A stretch of 53,167 bases of DNA from Lacrimispora amygdalina (GCF_003432035.1 NZ_QOHO01000024.1:1-53167), one strand, 5' to 3'. Counted from the first letter of the stretch, positions 1 through 9,979 are shown. Notes: generated from the sequence alone by a model not told the origin. Numbers and translations are program-made.

Positions 1-201
1 ATATTAAAATTATTTTGTCATAAATTTAATCGGCAGACCCGCTTATTGAGAGCCTGAAGTTCCCTGTTTATCATGGTAAATGGAAAAAGTTACCAATAAT
101 AAAAGGTTCTCTCCGGGTGCAGGCAGATCAGTACGGAAAAAAATGTGAATAATTATTATTGATTGTGAATAAAAATTCTGATGCGGTGTATTGTTAACGT
201 G

Positions 202-231
202 TTGACGAAAACAGCGTTTTCATACTATAAT
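202..231 (+). promoter_or_regulatory. sigma-A promoter for the GGDEF/EAL gene
   Basis: TTGACG at 202-207 and a perfect TATAAT at 226-231 are separated by 18 bases. They lie 55 bases upstream of the probable ATG at 286. Bases 1-201 show no gene or structure that I can support. Confidence 0.7.
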
Positions 232-285
232 ATACCTTAATTTAGTTACTGCATAAAAGATATATTGCAGGAGAGGCGGGAGCTT

Positions 286-3200
286 ATGAAGCGTATGTCG
301 TGTGAAAACGGAGAAGCTGGTATTTACATAATTGACCAGGATTACAAGATTGTATATCTCAATGATATGGCAAAATTATATTATCCGGATTTACAGGTAG
401 GAATGTACTGCTATCAGGGAACAGAAGATGAATCGGATCCCTGTAAGGACTGCCCGTGGATTGATGAGAACAGCGGCCATGTGATTCGTTATCATGCTGC
501 CACTCAGACATGGATGGCGGTGTCCTCCGGAATGATTGACTGGCCGGGCAGTGAAAACTGCAGGCTTATTATGTCCAGGCCTGTGGATGAAAAAAATAAA
601 AATATGTTCTACCATCTTACAGAGACGACGGTATATGATGGGCTGATTGAACTTAATTTTTTATCGAATACTTATAAAGTTCTTTTTCATGAAAATGATA
701 AATTGGATTTATCCCCTGAGGAAGGACGGCTGGACCAGATTCTGACAGAAGCATTGAATTTCATGGTCCACCCGGATGAAAAGCAGAGCTTCGAGGAATT
801 TTGGGATTTATCCACAATGGCCGGCCGCTTAAAGGAGGCCGGTAGGGTATTAAAGGGAGAGTTCCGCAGAAAGATGCCGGGTGACGGATATTGCTGGATT
901 AACCTGATACTGGTTCTCTTCCGCTGCCGGGATGATATGGATACCATTATCATGTGTTATATCCAGGATATCGATGAGAGAAAGAAAAAGGATGAGGAAG
1001 AGGAAAAGCGGCTCAGGGTGATCAGAGAAGAGACTGATTCCATGACCGGTCTTTACCGCTACGGACCATTCTTTGAAAAGGCTGACCAGCTCTTAAAAAA
1101 ACCCGGATCCACCGGATTTTTTATGGTTGCAATCGATATTGAACATTTTAAACTGTTTAATGAGTGGTATGGAGAAGAGGAAGGGGACCGGTTTTTAATA
1201 AGAATCGGGGATTACTTAAAAGAGATTGAGAAATTTTACTCCTCTGTCGCCGGTTATATGGGGGGAGATGATTTTGTTATCCTCATTCCGGAAGATTTAT
1301 CCGTGCTGGAGGAACTGGAGGATGTAATTAACATATATGCCAAGCAGTATGGCGGCAATGCAGGATTTATGCCTGCTTTTGGCGTGTACCGGGTGGAGGA
1401 TTTAAGCCTTCCGGTCAGCATGATGTATGACAGAGCTGCCATAGCCCTTAATTCCGTAAAGGGCAATTATACAAAGCGTGTGGGCTGGTACGATCCCGGT
1501 ATGAAACGGAAGATGGAAAGCGACCAGGTTCTTCTTTCTGAGATTCAGAGAGCACTTGAGAGAAAGGAGTTCATATTCTATGCCCAGCCCCAGTGCAACA
1601 TGCTGACCGGCAGGATTATAGGTCTGGAATCCTTAGTCAGATGGCAGCACCCGCAAAAAGGTATCATATCTCCCGGAGAATTCATTCCGCTGCTGGAGCA
1701 GAACGGTTTTATTACATATCTTGATGTGTATGTCTGGGAACTGGTATGCAGACAGTTAAACACCTGGATCAAAGCAGGGCGGCGTCCCATCCCTATTTCC
1801 GTCAATATGTCTCGCATGGATATTTATGCTATTGACGTGGTTGAGAAGTTTAAACAGCTGGTAAGCCGCTATGAGATTGATCCCAAGTATTTGGAAATCG
1901 AGATAACGGAAAGTGCATATGCGGAAGACTACGATCTGATCCGGAAGGTTGTGGAGGATCTTAGAAGGGCGGGTTTTCCTGTATTTATGGATGACTTCGG
2001 AAGCGGGTATTCATCCCTTAATATGTTAAAGGATGTGAACGTGGATGTAATCAAGATCGACACCAAATTCCTTGATATGAACGAGAACAGCAAGGGCAGA
2101 GGCATGGGAATCTTAGAAACCATTGTCCGCATGGCCAGAGTGATGCAGTTAAAGGTCATAGCAGAGGGTGTGGAAGAAAAAGAACAGGTAGATTTTTTGA
2201 TTAATATCGGCTGCATTTACGGACAGGGCTTTTACTATCATGAACCTCTCCCTGTTGATGTGCTGGAAAAGCTGCTGGAAGAAGACAACAATTTAGATTA
2301 CAGAGGAATCCAGGCACGCCAGCTAAAGCAGCTGAAACTGGAAGATCTGTTTAATGAAAATATTATCAGTGAAGCCATGCTTAATAATATGCTTGGTGCC
2401 ATTGCACTCTATGAGATCTTTGAGGACAGCTGTGAGATTCTCCGGGTGAATGAGGAGTATTACCGTGTAACCGGAGACAATCCCATCGACATGGAAGAAC
2501 GGAAACGGTATGTGTTAAACAAGGTTTACAGAGAGGATATGGACTGGGTTCTTAATATCTTTGAAGAGGCATACAACAACCCGCTGCAGGGCGCGGAAGG
2601 GACGTTTAGGCGTTACCGCAACAGCGGAGAACTGATGTGGGTGCATCTTCGCGTCTTCTTTTTGAGGGAACAGGATGACCACCGCCTTTACTATGGTGCG
2701 GTAAGGGATGCGACAGAACAGATGGAGCAGAGGCAGAAGCTCAAAGACTCCCAGAAGATGCTGAGAGATGTATTAAAGATTGCAGGCAGGAATATTTCGT
2801 TTAATAATATTGCAGAAGAGAATCAATGGGCAGCAAGCGCCATTTTTGCCCAGATGGCACCGGGAGGCCTGATCGGAGTCTACTGCGATAAGGGACTTCC
2901 ACTGTATTTTGCCAATAATGAGATGCTTCGCATTTTAAATTATGATTCCTACGAGGAATTTACCAGAGAAGTTGACGGTCTGGCACAAAACATTCTTCAT
3001 CCGGAAGATTTAAATATGATACAGGGGCATTCGCTGCGCTTTATGGCCCCTGGCATGGAATTTACCTTCCGCCACCGAATGAGAAAGAAGGATGGAACCT
3101 GGCTGTGGATGGTGGCAAAAGGCCGGGTGGTACAGGCAGAGGACGGCCGGTTTGCAATTGTAAGCGCCTGTATGGATATTACCGATACGGTACTGGCACA

Positions 3201-3453
3201 GAAGAGACTTCAGGAAGCCAACAGGACCCTGCGGTTTAAGAATGACGAGCTGGAGTTTTTAAGTTCCGGAATGCTGGGCGGATATTACCGCTGCAGAAAA
3301 ACGGAAGATATGGAGTTTTTGTATACAAGTCCCCGTTTCCTTGAAATTCTTGGATACAGCAGCGATGAGCTGATTGAGCTGTTCCAGAATCGGCTTTTAA
3401 ATATGATACACCCGGGTGATAGGGAAAAAATCAGGCTTATGACTGGACCTTAA
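286..3453 (+). CDS. PAS/GGDEF/EAL cyclic-di-GMP turnover protein (frameshifted 3' end)
   Basis: A cytoplasmic multi-domain signalling protein that could both make and degrade cyclic-di-GMP. I chose ATG 286 because an AGGAG/GGGAG tract lies just upstream; a TTG at 265 is in frame but has no such site. Two PAS-like sensor regions (about residues 1-235) precede a GGDEF domain with active-site GGDDF at 326-330. An EAL domain follows: ESL in place of EAL at 448-450, DDFGSGYSS from 569, and AEGVE at 626-630. Its catalytic acidic residues look intact. Two further PAS domains follow (about 690-820 and 860-975), and then a PAS domain is cut off by TAA at 3451-3453. The continuation lies in the next reading frame (3477-4094). 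No transmembrane segment is evident, so sensing is probably cytosolic. Confidence 0.85.
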   Translation: MKRMSCENGEAGIYIIDQDYKIVYLNDMAKLYYPDLQVGMYCYQGTEDESDPCKDCPWIDENSGHVIRYHAATQTWMAVSSGMIDWPGSENCRLIMSRPVDEKNKNMFYHLTETTVYDGLIELNFLSNTYKVLFHENDKLDLSPEEGRLDQILTEALNFMVHPDEKQSFEEFWDLSTMAGRLKEAGRVLKGEFRRKMPGDGYCWINLILVLFRCRDDMDTIIMCYIQDIDERKKKDEEEEKRLRVIREETDSMTGLYRYGPFFEKADQLLKKPGSTGFFMVAIDIEHFKLFNEWYGEEEGDRFLIRIGDYLKEIEKFYSSVAGYMGGDDFVILIPEDLSVLEELEDVINIYAKQYGGNAGFMPAFGVYRVEDLSLPVSMMYDRAAIALNSVKGNYTKRVGWYDPGMKRKMESDQVLLSEIQRALERKEFIFYAQPQCNMLTGRIIGLESLVRWQHPQKGIISPGEFIPLLEQNGFITYLDVYVWELVCRQLNTWIKAGRRPIPISVNMSRMDIYAIDVVEKFKQLVSRYEIDPKYLEIEITESAYAEDYDLIRKVVEDLRRAGFPVFMDDFGSGYSSLNMLKDVNVDVIKIDTKFLDMNENSKGRGMGILETIVRMARVMQLKVIAEGVEEKEQVDFLINIGCIYGQGFYYHEPLPVDVLEKLLEEDNNLDYRGIQARQLKQLKLEDLFNENIISEAMLNNMLGAIALYEIFEDSCEILRVNEEYYRVTGDNPIDMEERKRYVLNKVYREDMDWVLNIFEEAYNNPLQGAEGTFRRYRNSGELMWVHLRVFFLREQDDHRLYYGAVRDATEQMEQRQKLKDSQKMLRDVLKIAGRNISFNNIAEENQWAASAIFAQMAPGGLIGVYCDKGLPLYFANNEMLRILNYDSYEEFTREVDGLAQNILHPEDLNMIQGHSLRFMAPGMEFTFRHRMRKKDGTWLWMVAKGRVVQAEDGRFAIVSACMDITDTVLAQKRLQEANRTLRFKNDELEFLSSGMLGGYYRCRKTEDMEFLYTSPRFLEILGYSSDELIELFQNRLLNMIHPGDREKIRLMTGP

Positions 3454-3476
3454 GTCCGGATGAGAGTTTAAAGGGA

Positions 3477-4094
3477 GTGGAATACCGTATCCTGACACGC
3501 AACGGTTACAAATGGATTCTCTGCCACTCCAGGCTGTCTGTAAAATCAGGGCACAGTTTCCTTTATGGAGTTATGCTGGATATTGAAGAGCTGGGCGAGC
3601 TGTACAGCCAGGTGGAAGAATGCAGAACTCCCATGCTGCCGGAGGGGGTACGCTTGTTCCAGAACCGTGAGGCTGCAGTGGGAAGAATGCAGAATTATTT
3701 ATCACGCCACAGATTTTTAACCTCAGGTCTGATTTTGTTTTCATTCAGCAGTGAAAATGCATCAGCCGGTATGAAATATGCCAGACAGTCATTTCTTGAA
3801 CAGGCACTGTTTATGAAACGGTTTTTCAGAGAAGATGACATTATGTGTCTGGATGGTGAGTATGAAATTCTGATTTTGTGCCGGAACATCAAAGAAGAGG
3901 ATATTAAAATAAAATGCAGGCGCATTTTAAAGGAACTAAGATACCAGATGATGAGCCAGGCGTCAAAAGCTCTGCTTCCTGTCCGGACAGGGATGACTGT
4001 TATAAGGGTGCAGGATGATGACTTTAATGAATGCTACGGCAGAGTGAGAGCTTCCCTGTTAAATACAGCCCTCAGTACAGATCAGGAATTGTAA
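3477..4094 (+). pseudogene. displaced C-terminal part of the GGDEF/EAL protein
   Basis: This reading frame starts abruptly in the second half of a PAS domain (EYRILTRNGYKWILCHSRL). That is exactly what is missing from the end of the upstream gene. The frame is open upstream through the junction and meets the upstream frame at the six-A run 3425-3430. One extra A there would fuse the two into a protein of about 1,280 residues. The last 150 residues look like a degenerate GGDEF domain, with a block resembling the GGDEF strand region but no GGDEF signature. The GTG at 3477 has AAGGGA directly upstream, so separate translation cannot be excluded. A real mutation, ribosomal or transcriptional slippage, or a homopolymer sequencing error would all explain it. 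Confidence 0.65.
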
Positions 4095-4102
4095 ATTAAG
4101 AA

Positions 4103-4131
4103 TGGAACTCTTTTTTCATATGTGTTATAAT
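4103..4131 (+). promoter_or_regulatory. promoter for the aminotransferase pair
   Basis: TATAAT at 4126-4131 is preceded by TGTG, and a weak -35 (TGGAAC, 4103-4108) lies 17 bases upstream. The ATG at 4171 follows after 39 bases. Confidence 0.5.
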
Positions 4132-4170
4132 CCACGTAAACCATTTCAGGATAAAGGAAGGAATAATGAT

Positions 4171-5379
4171 ATGATAGCAGACAAGATGAGACCCCTTGTA
4201 GAAAACAATTCCGCCATCCGCGCCATGTTTGAAGAAGGAAAAAAGATGGCTGCCGAATATGGTGCCGAAAACGTCTATGATTTCAGCCTTGGAAATCCCA
4301 ATGTACCCGCACCGGAATCAGTGAAACAGGCAATCATTGATATTATGAACGAGGAAGAATCAACCATGGTTCATGGATATATGAGCAACGCAGGTTTTGA
4401 TGATGTGAGGGAAGGGATTGCAGCCTCCATCAACCGGCGGTTCGGGACTCATTTTCATGGGGGCAATCTTCTTATGACGGTGGGTGCAGCCAGCGGCCTG
4501 AATGTAATTTTAAAAACCATTCTGGATCCTGGGGATGAGGTGATCGTGTTTGCACCCTATTTTATGGAATACGGTTCTTACGTGCGCAATTACGACGGTG
4601 TACTTACGGTTATTCCCCCCAATACAGAAAATTTTCAGCCTGGTCTCCTGGAATTTGAACGAAGCATAACGAAAAGGACCAAGGCTGTGATCATAAATAC
4701 GCCCAATAATCCCACAGGGGTGGTATATTCTTCTGAAACCTTAAGGCAGATCGGAGCCATTCTGGAACGGAAGGAGAACGAGTATGGAACTTCCATACTC
4801 CTGATTTCAGATGAGCCCTACCGGGAACTTGCCTATGACGGGGTTCAAGTTCCTTATGTGACGCTGTTTTATAAGAATACGGTTGTCTGCTATTCTTACA
4901 GTAAATCCTTATCTCTTCCAGGAGAGAGAATCGGGTATCTGGTGATTCCGGATGAAGTGGAGGATTCAAAGGCTGTGATTGCCGCGGCTGCCATCTCAAA
5001 CCGTGTACTTGGCTGTGTCAATGCACCGTCTCTGATGCAGAGAGTGATTCTGCGCTGCGTGGATGAAAAAGTAAACTTGTCTGCTTATAATAAAAACCGT
5101 GAACTTCTTTACAGCAGTTTAAAAGAATACGGCTATCAGTGTATTAAACCGGAAGGAGCATTTTATCTGTTTATAAAGACTCCGGAGGATGATAAGAAGT
5201 TCTGTGAATACTGTAAAAAGCACCGGGTTCTTTTGGTACAGGGAAGTGCTTTTGCATGTCCTGGTTATGCGCGTATCGCCTATTGTGTTTCTTATGAGCA
5301 GATTGAACGTTCGCTGCCGGCATTTAAAAGGATTGCACAGGAATATGGACTTAAAGCCGTTAAGGAGGACTTAAGATGA
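4171..5379 (+). CDS. class I/II pyridoxal-phosphate aminotransferase (aspartate aminotransferase-like)
   Basis: A fold-type I PLP aminotransferase of about 402 residues, of the aspartate/aromatic aminotransferase kind. The start is ATG 4171 behind AAAGGAAGGA; upstream in-frame starts fall within the promoter region. Visible motifs are the substrate-side FSLGNPNVPAPESV near the N-terminus, NTPNNPTG, ISDEPYRE with the cofactor-ring Asp, and the PLP-lysine block YSKSLSLPGERIGYL. Its stop overlaps the start of the next gene as ATGA, so the two aminotransferases are translationally coupled. The amino-acid substrate cannot be read from the sequence. Pairing with a HisC-like enzyme suggests a shared amino-acid pathway, but no histidine biosynthesis genes are in the window. 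Confidence 0.85.
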   Translation: MIADKMRPLVENNSAIRAMFEEGKKMAAEYGAENVYDFSLGNPNVPAPESVKQAIIDIMNEEESTMVHGYMSNAGFDDVREGIAASINRRFGTHFHGGNLLMTVGAASGLNVILKTILDPGDEVIVFAPYFMEYGSYVRNYDGVLTVIPPNTENFQPGLLEFERSITKRTKAVIINTPNNPTGVVYSSETLRQIGAILERKENEYGTSILLISDEPYRELAYDGVQVPYVTLFYKNTVVCYSYSKSLSLPGERIGYLVIPDEVEDSKAVIAAAAISNRVLGCVNAPSLMQRVILRCVDEKVNLSAYNKNRELLYSSLKEYGYQCIKPEGAFYLFIKTPEDDKKFCEYCKKHRVLLVQGSAFACPGYARIAYCVSYEQIERSLPAFKRIAQEYGLKAVKEDLR

Positions 5380-6434
5380 GAGCGTGGCAGGCCAATATCC
5401 GGACGGTGACACCTTATGTTCCAGGTGAACAGCCAAAGGGAGAGCATTTAGTGAAACTGAATACCAATGAAAACCCCTATCCGCCTTCTCCGTTTGTAAA
5501 AAATGCGATGGATGAGATGGATTATGATAAGTTCCGCAAATATCCGGATCCTGCATCCGCAGTTCTGACGAAGGCACTATGTGAATATTATCGGATGGAG
5601 GAAGATGAGATATTTGTGGGAGTCGGTTCCGATGATGTTATCGCCATGTCATTTCTGACATTTTTTAATTCTCAGAAACCAGTCTTATTTCCTGAAGTGT
5701 CTTACTCGTTTTATAAGGTATGGGCGGAGTTATTTCGCATTCCTTATGAAACACCTGCCCTTGATGAGAACTTTCTGATTCATACGGAAGATTATTACAG
5801 AGAAAATGGGGGAATCATATTTCCGAACCCCAATGCTCCCACAGGTGTATTTATGCCGCTAAGTGAAGTGGAAGACATCATTGCACATAATCAGGATTCC
5901 GTTGTGATTGTGGATGAAGCTTACATTGATTTCGGCGGTGAAAGTGCTGCCGGGCTGATTAAAAAATACGAAAATCTTCTGGTAGTGCAGACCTTCAGCA
6001 AATCCCGGTCTATGGCAGGAATGAGGATCGGCTATGCCATGGGAAACAAAGATCTGATACGGGCTTTAAATGATGTGAAATATTCCTATAATTCCTACAC
6101 CATGAACATGCCCTCCCAGATACTGGGAGCGGAAGCAGTGAAGGATGACAGTTATTTTAAAGAAACCATAGAAAAAATTATAACTACAAGAGAGAAAGCG
6201 AAGAAACGTCTCAGTGAACTGGGATTTACGTTCCCGGATTCCATGGCGAATTTTATTTTTGCCAGCCACAGGGAGAAAAAAGCCGAGGATATTTATCTGG
6301 CACTGAGAGAAAAGCAGATTTTCGTTCGTTACTTTAAACAGCCAGGGCTTGATAATCATTTAAGGATCACCATTGGGACGGATGAAGAGATGGAAAAGCT
6401 TTACGATTTCCTGGAGAAATTTCTTTCATCATAG
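5376..6434 (+). CDS. histidinol-phosphate aminotransferase-like enzyme (HisC family)
   Basis: A PLP aminotransferase of 352 residues, the usual HisC length. Family marks are KLNTNENPYPPSP at the N-terminus, FPNPNAPTG, VIVDEAYIDF, and the Schiff-base block VVQTFSKSRSMAGMRIGYA. HisC enzymes convert imidazole-acetol phosphate to histidinol phosphate with glutamate. Stand-alone members in Firmicutes often also act on aromatic or other amino acids. The gene overlaps the preceding aminotransferase by four bases (ATGA). No other his genes lie nearby, so a substrate other than the histidine intermediate is possible, and I leave the symbol blank. Confidence 0.8.
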   Translation: MRAWQANIRTVTPYVPGEQPKGEHLVKLNTNENPYPPSPFVKNAMDEMDYDKFRKYPDPASAVLTKALCEYYRMEEDEIFVGVGSDDVIAMSFLTFFNSQKPVLFPEVSYSFYKVWAELFRIPYETPALDENFLIHTEDYYRENGGIIFPNPNAPTGVFMPLSEVEDIIAHNQDSVVIVDEAYIDFGGESAAGLIKKYENLLVVQTFSKSRSMAGMRIGYAMGNKDLIRALNDVKYSYNSYTMNMPSQILGAEAVKDDSYFKETIEKIITTREKAKKRLSELGFTFPDSMANFIFASHREKKAEDIYLALREKQIFVRYFKQPGLDNHLRITIGTDEEMEKLYDFLEKFLSS

Positions 6435-6482
6435 TATTTATCACTTGGGCTTTTGGGGGTATCATAAAGGCAGGAGATAAGC

Positions 6483-7610
6483 ATGGAATATGTAAAAAAA
6501 TATGGCAGAATCATTTTAAATATTATAATCCCTATCGTGTTCTTTTATTTCATCTGTGTCTGGGGACCGAGAATACTGAATTTTTTTCTTCCTTTTGTAA
6601 TCGGCTGGGTGATTTCGGTAATTGCCAATCCGCTGGTGCGTCTGCTGGAGAAAAGGCTGAAGCTTGTGAGGAAGCACAGTTCCGTGCTGATTGTAGTAGC
6701 AGTACTGGGTCTGATTATTGCGGTTTTTTATTTTCTCATATCCAAACTGGTTACCGAAGCAGCGGGATTTGTGGAAGATATCCCTCTTTACTATGAAACG
6801 GCCTGGGTAGAGGTTCAAAAGATGCTCTTAACGGCAGAAAACGTCCTGCGTTTTCTCCCTGAGGGGGTTCAGGATTCCGTGAATGTATTTGTAACACATA
6901 TTGGAGAATATTTAAATGTCATGGTACAGAAAATCGCATCTCCCACCTTTATGGCAGCGGGAAATGTGGTAAAGAGTATCCCTGCAGCATTGGTTTACAT
7001 CGTTGTAACCATATTTTCTTCCTATATATTTATTGTGGACCGGGATAAGATTCTTACATTTGTAAAACGGTATATGCCTAAGGGGTTTGCGGGATATTAT
7101 AATTATCTCAAAAAAGATGTAAAACATCTGGTGGGAGGTTATTTCCTGGCCCAGTTTAAAATTATGTTTATTATCGCCGGTGTTCTGGCAGCAGGCTTTC
7201 TGGTTTTGGGAGTGAAGTATGCACTTTTGCTTGCGGTTCTTATTGCAGTGCTCGATTTCCTTCCCATACTTGGAACCGGAACCATACTGATACCGTGGGC
7301 ATTGCTGCGGATCGTTTCTGGAGAGTACGCCTTTGGAGTCGGTCTGATTGTGATCTATGTACTGACACTGGTATTAAGACAGATCATTCAGCCGAAGATC
7401 GTAGGCGACACCATGGGGCTGGACCCGTTAATGACATTATTATTTTTATATCTGGGCTTTAAAATAAGCGGGATCGCCGGTATGATACTTGCTGTTCCCG
7501 TAGGCATGCTGATCATCAATATTTATAAATTCGGTGCATTTGACCGGTTCTTATACAGCGTGAAAACCTTAATTCATGATGTGGATGCGTTCCGGAAAGA
7601 GAAAGATTAA
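6483..7610 (+). CDS. AI-2E family membrane permease, YtvI-like
   Basis: An integral membrane protein of 375 residues with about seven or eight hydrophobic segments. The C-terminal half carries the conserved AI-2E transporter (PF01594) signature, from DFLPILGTGTILIPW through QIIQPKIVGDTMGLDP to GIAGMILAVPVGMLI. Length and layout match YtvI, a sporulation-associated membrane protein of Firmicutes; other members of the superfamily move small solutes or act as Na+/H+ antiporters. ATG 6483 follows AGGAGATAAGC. Bases 6435-6482 hold no clear promoter, so it may be read from the aminotransferase transcript. The substrate is unknown. Confidence 0.75.
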   Translation: MEYVKKYGRIILNIIIPIVFFYFICVWGPRILNFFLPFVIGWVISVIANPLVRLLEKRLKLVRKHSSVLIVVAVLGLIIAVFYFLISKLVTEAAGFVEDIPLYYETAWVEVQKMLLTAENVLRFLPEGVQDSVNVFVTHIGEYLNVMVQKIASPTFMAAGNVVKSIPAALVYIVVTIFSSYIFIVDRDKILTFVKRYMPKGFAGYYNYLKKDVKHLVGGYFLAQFKIMFIIAGVLAAGFLVLGVKYALLLAVLIAVLDFLPILGTGTILIPWALLRIVSGEYAFGVGLIVIYVLTLVLRQIIQPKIVGDTMGLDPLMTLLFLYLGFKISGIAGMILAVPVGMLIINIYKFGAFDRFLYSVKTLIHDVDAFRKEKD

Positions 7611-7640
7611 ACAGATTAAAAGCAGTAATTGGAGGATACA

Positions 7641-8600
7641 ATGAAAAAAAACATAAGATTGAGGATTGCCGCGTGTCTGGTTGCCTGTCTTATGGCTTCT
7701 GAGGCATTTGCGACCCCATTAAATGGTTTTTCGGCAGAAGCCTGGAAACTGGAAAACGGACAATATATTGATGCGGCCGGTAATCCCATTACAGGAGTTT
7801 TGGAAAAGGGAATCACAGTAACCAAATACCAGAACAGACAGAATGAGGCAAACGGCGGTATTGACTGGAAAAAGGTAGCGCAGGACGGGGTTTCTTTTGC
7901 CATGGTGCGGATTGGCTATTTAAATGATATGGACCCGTATTTTTCCGAAAATATGAAGCATGCTTCGGAAAACGGGATCAAGACCGGCGTGTTCTTTTAT
8001 ACACAGGCTCTTGATACGCAGACTGCAGTGGAAGAGGCGAAGTACGTGCTTCGTCAGGTAAAGGATTACCGGATCTCCTACCCAATCGCTTATGATGTGG
8101 AATCCCAGTATCTTCTGGATAATAAACTTTCCAGACAGCAGATTACGGATAACATCAATGCATTCTGCAAAACCATTTCAGATGCAGGCTACCGTCCCAT
8201 TGTATACGCAAACAACAAATGGCTGTCACTTCATATTGATATGAGCCAGGTTCCTTATGATGTATGGTATGCCAGATACGGAACCGTCAATGACTACCAG
8301 AACAGGACGATCTGGCAGTGTACGGATAAAGGAAGGGTGGATGGAATCGAAGGAGATGTTACCATTGAATTGTCCTTTGCAGATTATGGCTCTCTAATTC
8401 CGGCAGATGGATTTAAAACTATTGACGGAGAACGGTACTACATGAAAAACCATGAAAAACAGACCGGCTGGATTCAGACAGACGGAAAATGGTATTATCT
8501 TGATTCAAACGGCATTATGGTTCATGATAAAACCATGGTAATAGACAATGTCTCTTATACATTCGATTCCCATGGAGAGATAACAAATCAGACAAGATAA
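7641..8600 (+). CDS. secreted GH25 lysozyme-like protein with cell-wall-binding repeats
   Basis: The ATG at 7641 sits behind GGAGGATACA; the TTG at 7629 lies inside the ribosome site. Residues 1-25 form a signal peptide with cleavage expected near AFA-TP. A GH25 muramidase domain spans about 56-255 and has the YDVE motif (D152, E154). A C-terminal pair of choline/cell-wall-binding type repeats follows (GERYYMKN, TGWIQTDGKWYYLDSNG). An incomplete repeat-like stretch also precedes the domain (NGQYIDAAGNPITG). GH25 enzymes cut the muramic acid glycosidic bond in peptidoglycan. The usual GIDVSxYQ block reads GITVTKYQ here, so the first conserved Asp is Thr59. The protein may therefore have altered activity or mainly bind wall. 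Confidence 0.8.
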   Translation: MKKNIRLRIAACLVACLMASEAFATPLNGFSAEAWKLENGQYIDAAGNPITGVLEKGITVTKYQNRQNEANGGIDWKKVAQDGVSFAMVRIGYLNDMDPYFSENMKHASENGIKTGVFFYTQALDTQTAVEEAKYVLRQVKDYRISYPIAYDVESQYLLDNKLSRQQITDNINAFCKTISDAGYRPIVYANNKWLSLHIDMSQVPYDVWYARYGTVNDYQNRTIWQCTDKGRVDGIEGDVTIELSFADYGSLIPADGFKTIDGERYYMKNHEKQTGWIQTDGKWYYLDSNGIMVHDKTMVIDNVSYTFDSHGEITNQTR

Positions 8601-8611
8601 CGGAGTTACAG

Positions 8612-9979
8612 GTGAAAACAGAGAACGATTTAAATTCAGATCATATAAAAGGGCTGGTATGGAGACTTGCGGTTCCCTCCATGCTGGCTCAGTTTGTCAG
8701 TGTTTTATATAGTATTGTAGACCGCATGTATATCGGAAATATCCCTAACATCGGGGAAGTCGCCCTGGCAGGAGTTGGAATCTGTGGTCCGGTTGTAACC
8801 TTGATTTCTTCTGTTGCTTTTTTAGTGGGCGCAGGCGGATCACCGCTTATGAGCATTCGTCTTGGAGAAAAAAACCAGAGAGCTGCCAGACAGATTCTCG
8901 CCAACTGCTTTTTGCTCTTACTCTTTTTTTCACTCTTCATAACGGCTGTTTCTTTTCTGCTTAAGGACCGTCTTCTGGTGTGGTTTGGTGCGGGAAAGAC
9001 AGTATTTCCTTACGCAGATCAATATCTTTCCATCTATCTCACCGGGACGGTGTTCGCTTTGTTTTCAACAGGATTAAATCCCTTTATTGTATGTCAGGGG
9101 TATGCCAGGACAGCGATGAAATCCGTTGTTTTTGGTGCTGTAAGCAATATTATCCTGGACCCTGTGTTTATTTTTGTGTTTGGCATGGGGGTAAGAGGGG
9201 CCGCAATTGCAACCGTGATATCCCAGATGATATCCTGTATTTATGTTCTCCGGTTCCTTTTCGGCACCACTCCGCCCATTCAGATAACCTTTCAGGGCTA
9301 TGACCTGGAGGTTGTAAAAAGAATTCTGGCATTAGGCCTTTCCCCTTTTCTTATTATTGCATTTGACAATGTACTCATCATATCCCTCAATACGGTAATT
9401 ATGCATTACGGCAGGGAAGGAAACGGAGAGAAGCTTCTTACCTGTATGACCATTGTTCAGAGCTTTATGCTGATGGTAACCATGCCCCTGGGCGGAATTA
9501 CAACAGGAACCCAGACTATCCTTGGTTTTAATTTAGGGGCCGGAAGGCCGGAAAGGATCAGACAGGCTGAACGGTATATCGCGTCTCTTGCAGTTGGTTT
9601 TACCACTGTGATGTTCATTCTCGCACATACGGTTCCCCAGCTCTTTGTACATATTTTCACAAGAGACCAGTCCTATGTTGATTTAACTGTCAGCGGAATA
9701 AAGGTCTATACCATGGGAATTATACCACTGGCGCTTCAGTACGTGATTGTAGACGGATTTACCGGTCTGGGAGCTGCAAAGGCGGCAATCTCTCTTTCCA
9801 TGTTCAGAAAAACAATTTTCCTGATTGGAGCAGTAACGCTGCCTGCATGGTTTGGCGTCAATTATATTTTTTATACGGAGCCTATATCGGATTTCATCAG
9901 TGTAACAGTATCCATGATGGTTTTTACCACATTATTTGGACGAATTATTAATAACAGGGCAAAAGTTATTGACGTATGA
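8612..9979 (+). CDS. MATE family multidrug/cation efflux transporter
   Basis: A membrane protein of 455 residues with about 12 hydrophobic helices and the two-fold repeat of MatE domains (PF01554). It would exchange Na+ or H+ for organic cations or drugs at the cell membrane. Family marks include VDRMYIGNIPNIGEVALAGVG in the first helix region and the internal repeat PLGGITTGTQTILGFNLGAG. The start is GTG 8612 behind CGGAG, only 11 bases after the GH25 gene, so they probably share a transcript. The substrate cannot be inferred. Confidence 0.85.
   Translation: MKTENDLNSDHIKGLVWRLAVPSMLAQFVSVLYSIVDRMYIGNIPNIGEVALAGVGICGPVVTLISSVAFLVGAGGSPLMSIRLGEKNQRAARQILANCFLLLLFFSLFITAVSFLLKDRLLVWFGAGKTVFPYADQYLSIYLTGTVFALFSTGLNPFIVCQGYARTAMKSVVFGAVSNIILDPVFIFVFGMGVRGAAIATVISQMISCIYVLRFLFGTTPPIQITFQGYDLEVVKRILALGLSPFLIIAFDNVLIISLNTVIMHYGREGNGEKLLTCMTIVQSFMLMVTMPLGGITTGTQTILGFNLGAGRPERIRQAERYIASLAVGFTTVMFILAHTVPQLFVHIFTRDQSYVDLTVSGIKVYTMGIIPLALQYVIVDGFTGLGAAKAAISLSMFRKTIFLIGAVTLPAWFGVNYIFYTEPISDFISVTVSMMVFTTLFGRIINNRAKVIDV

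Noticed and set aside
5376-6434. Part of a histidine biosynthesis operon.
   Set aside because: The neighbours are another aminotransferase and a permease; no other his genes are in the window.
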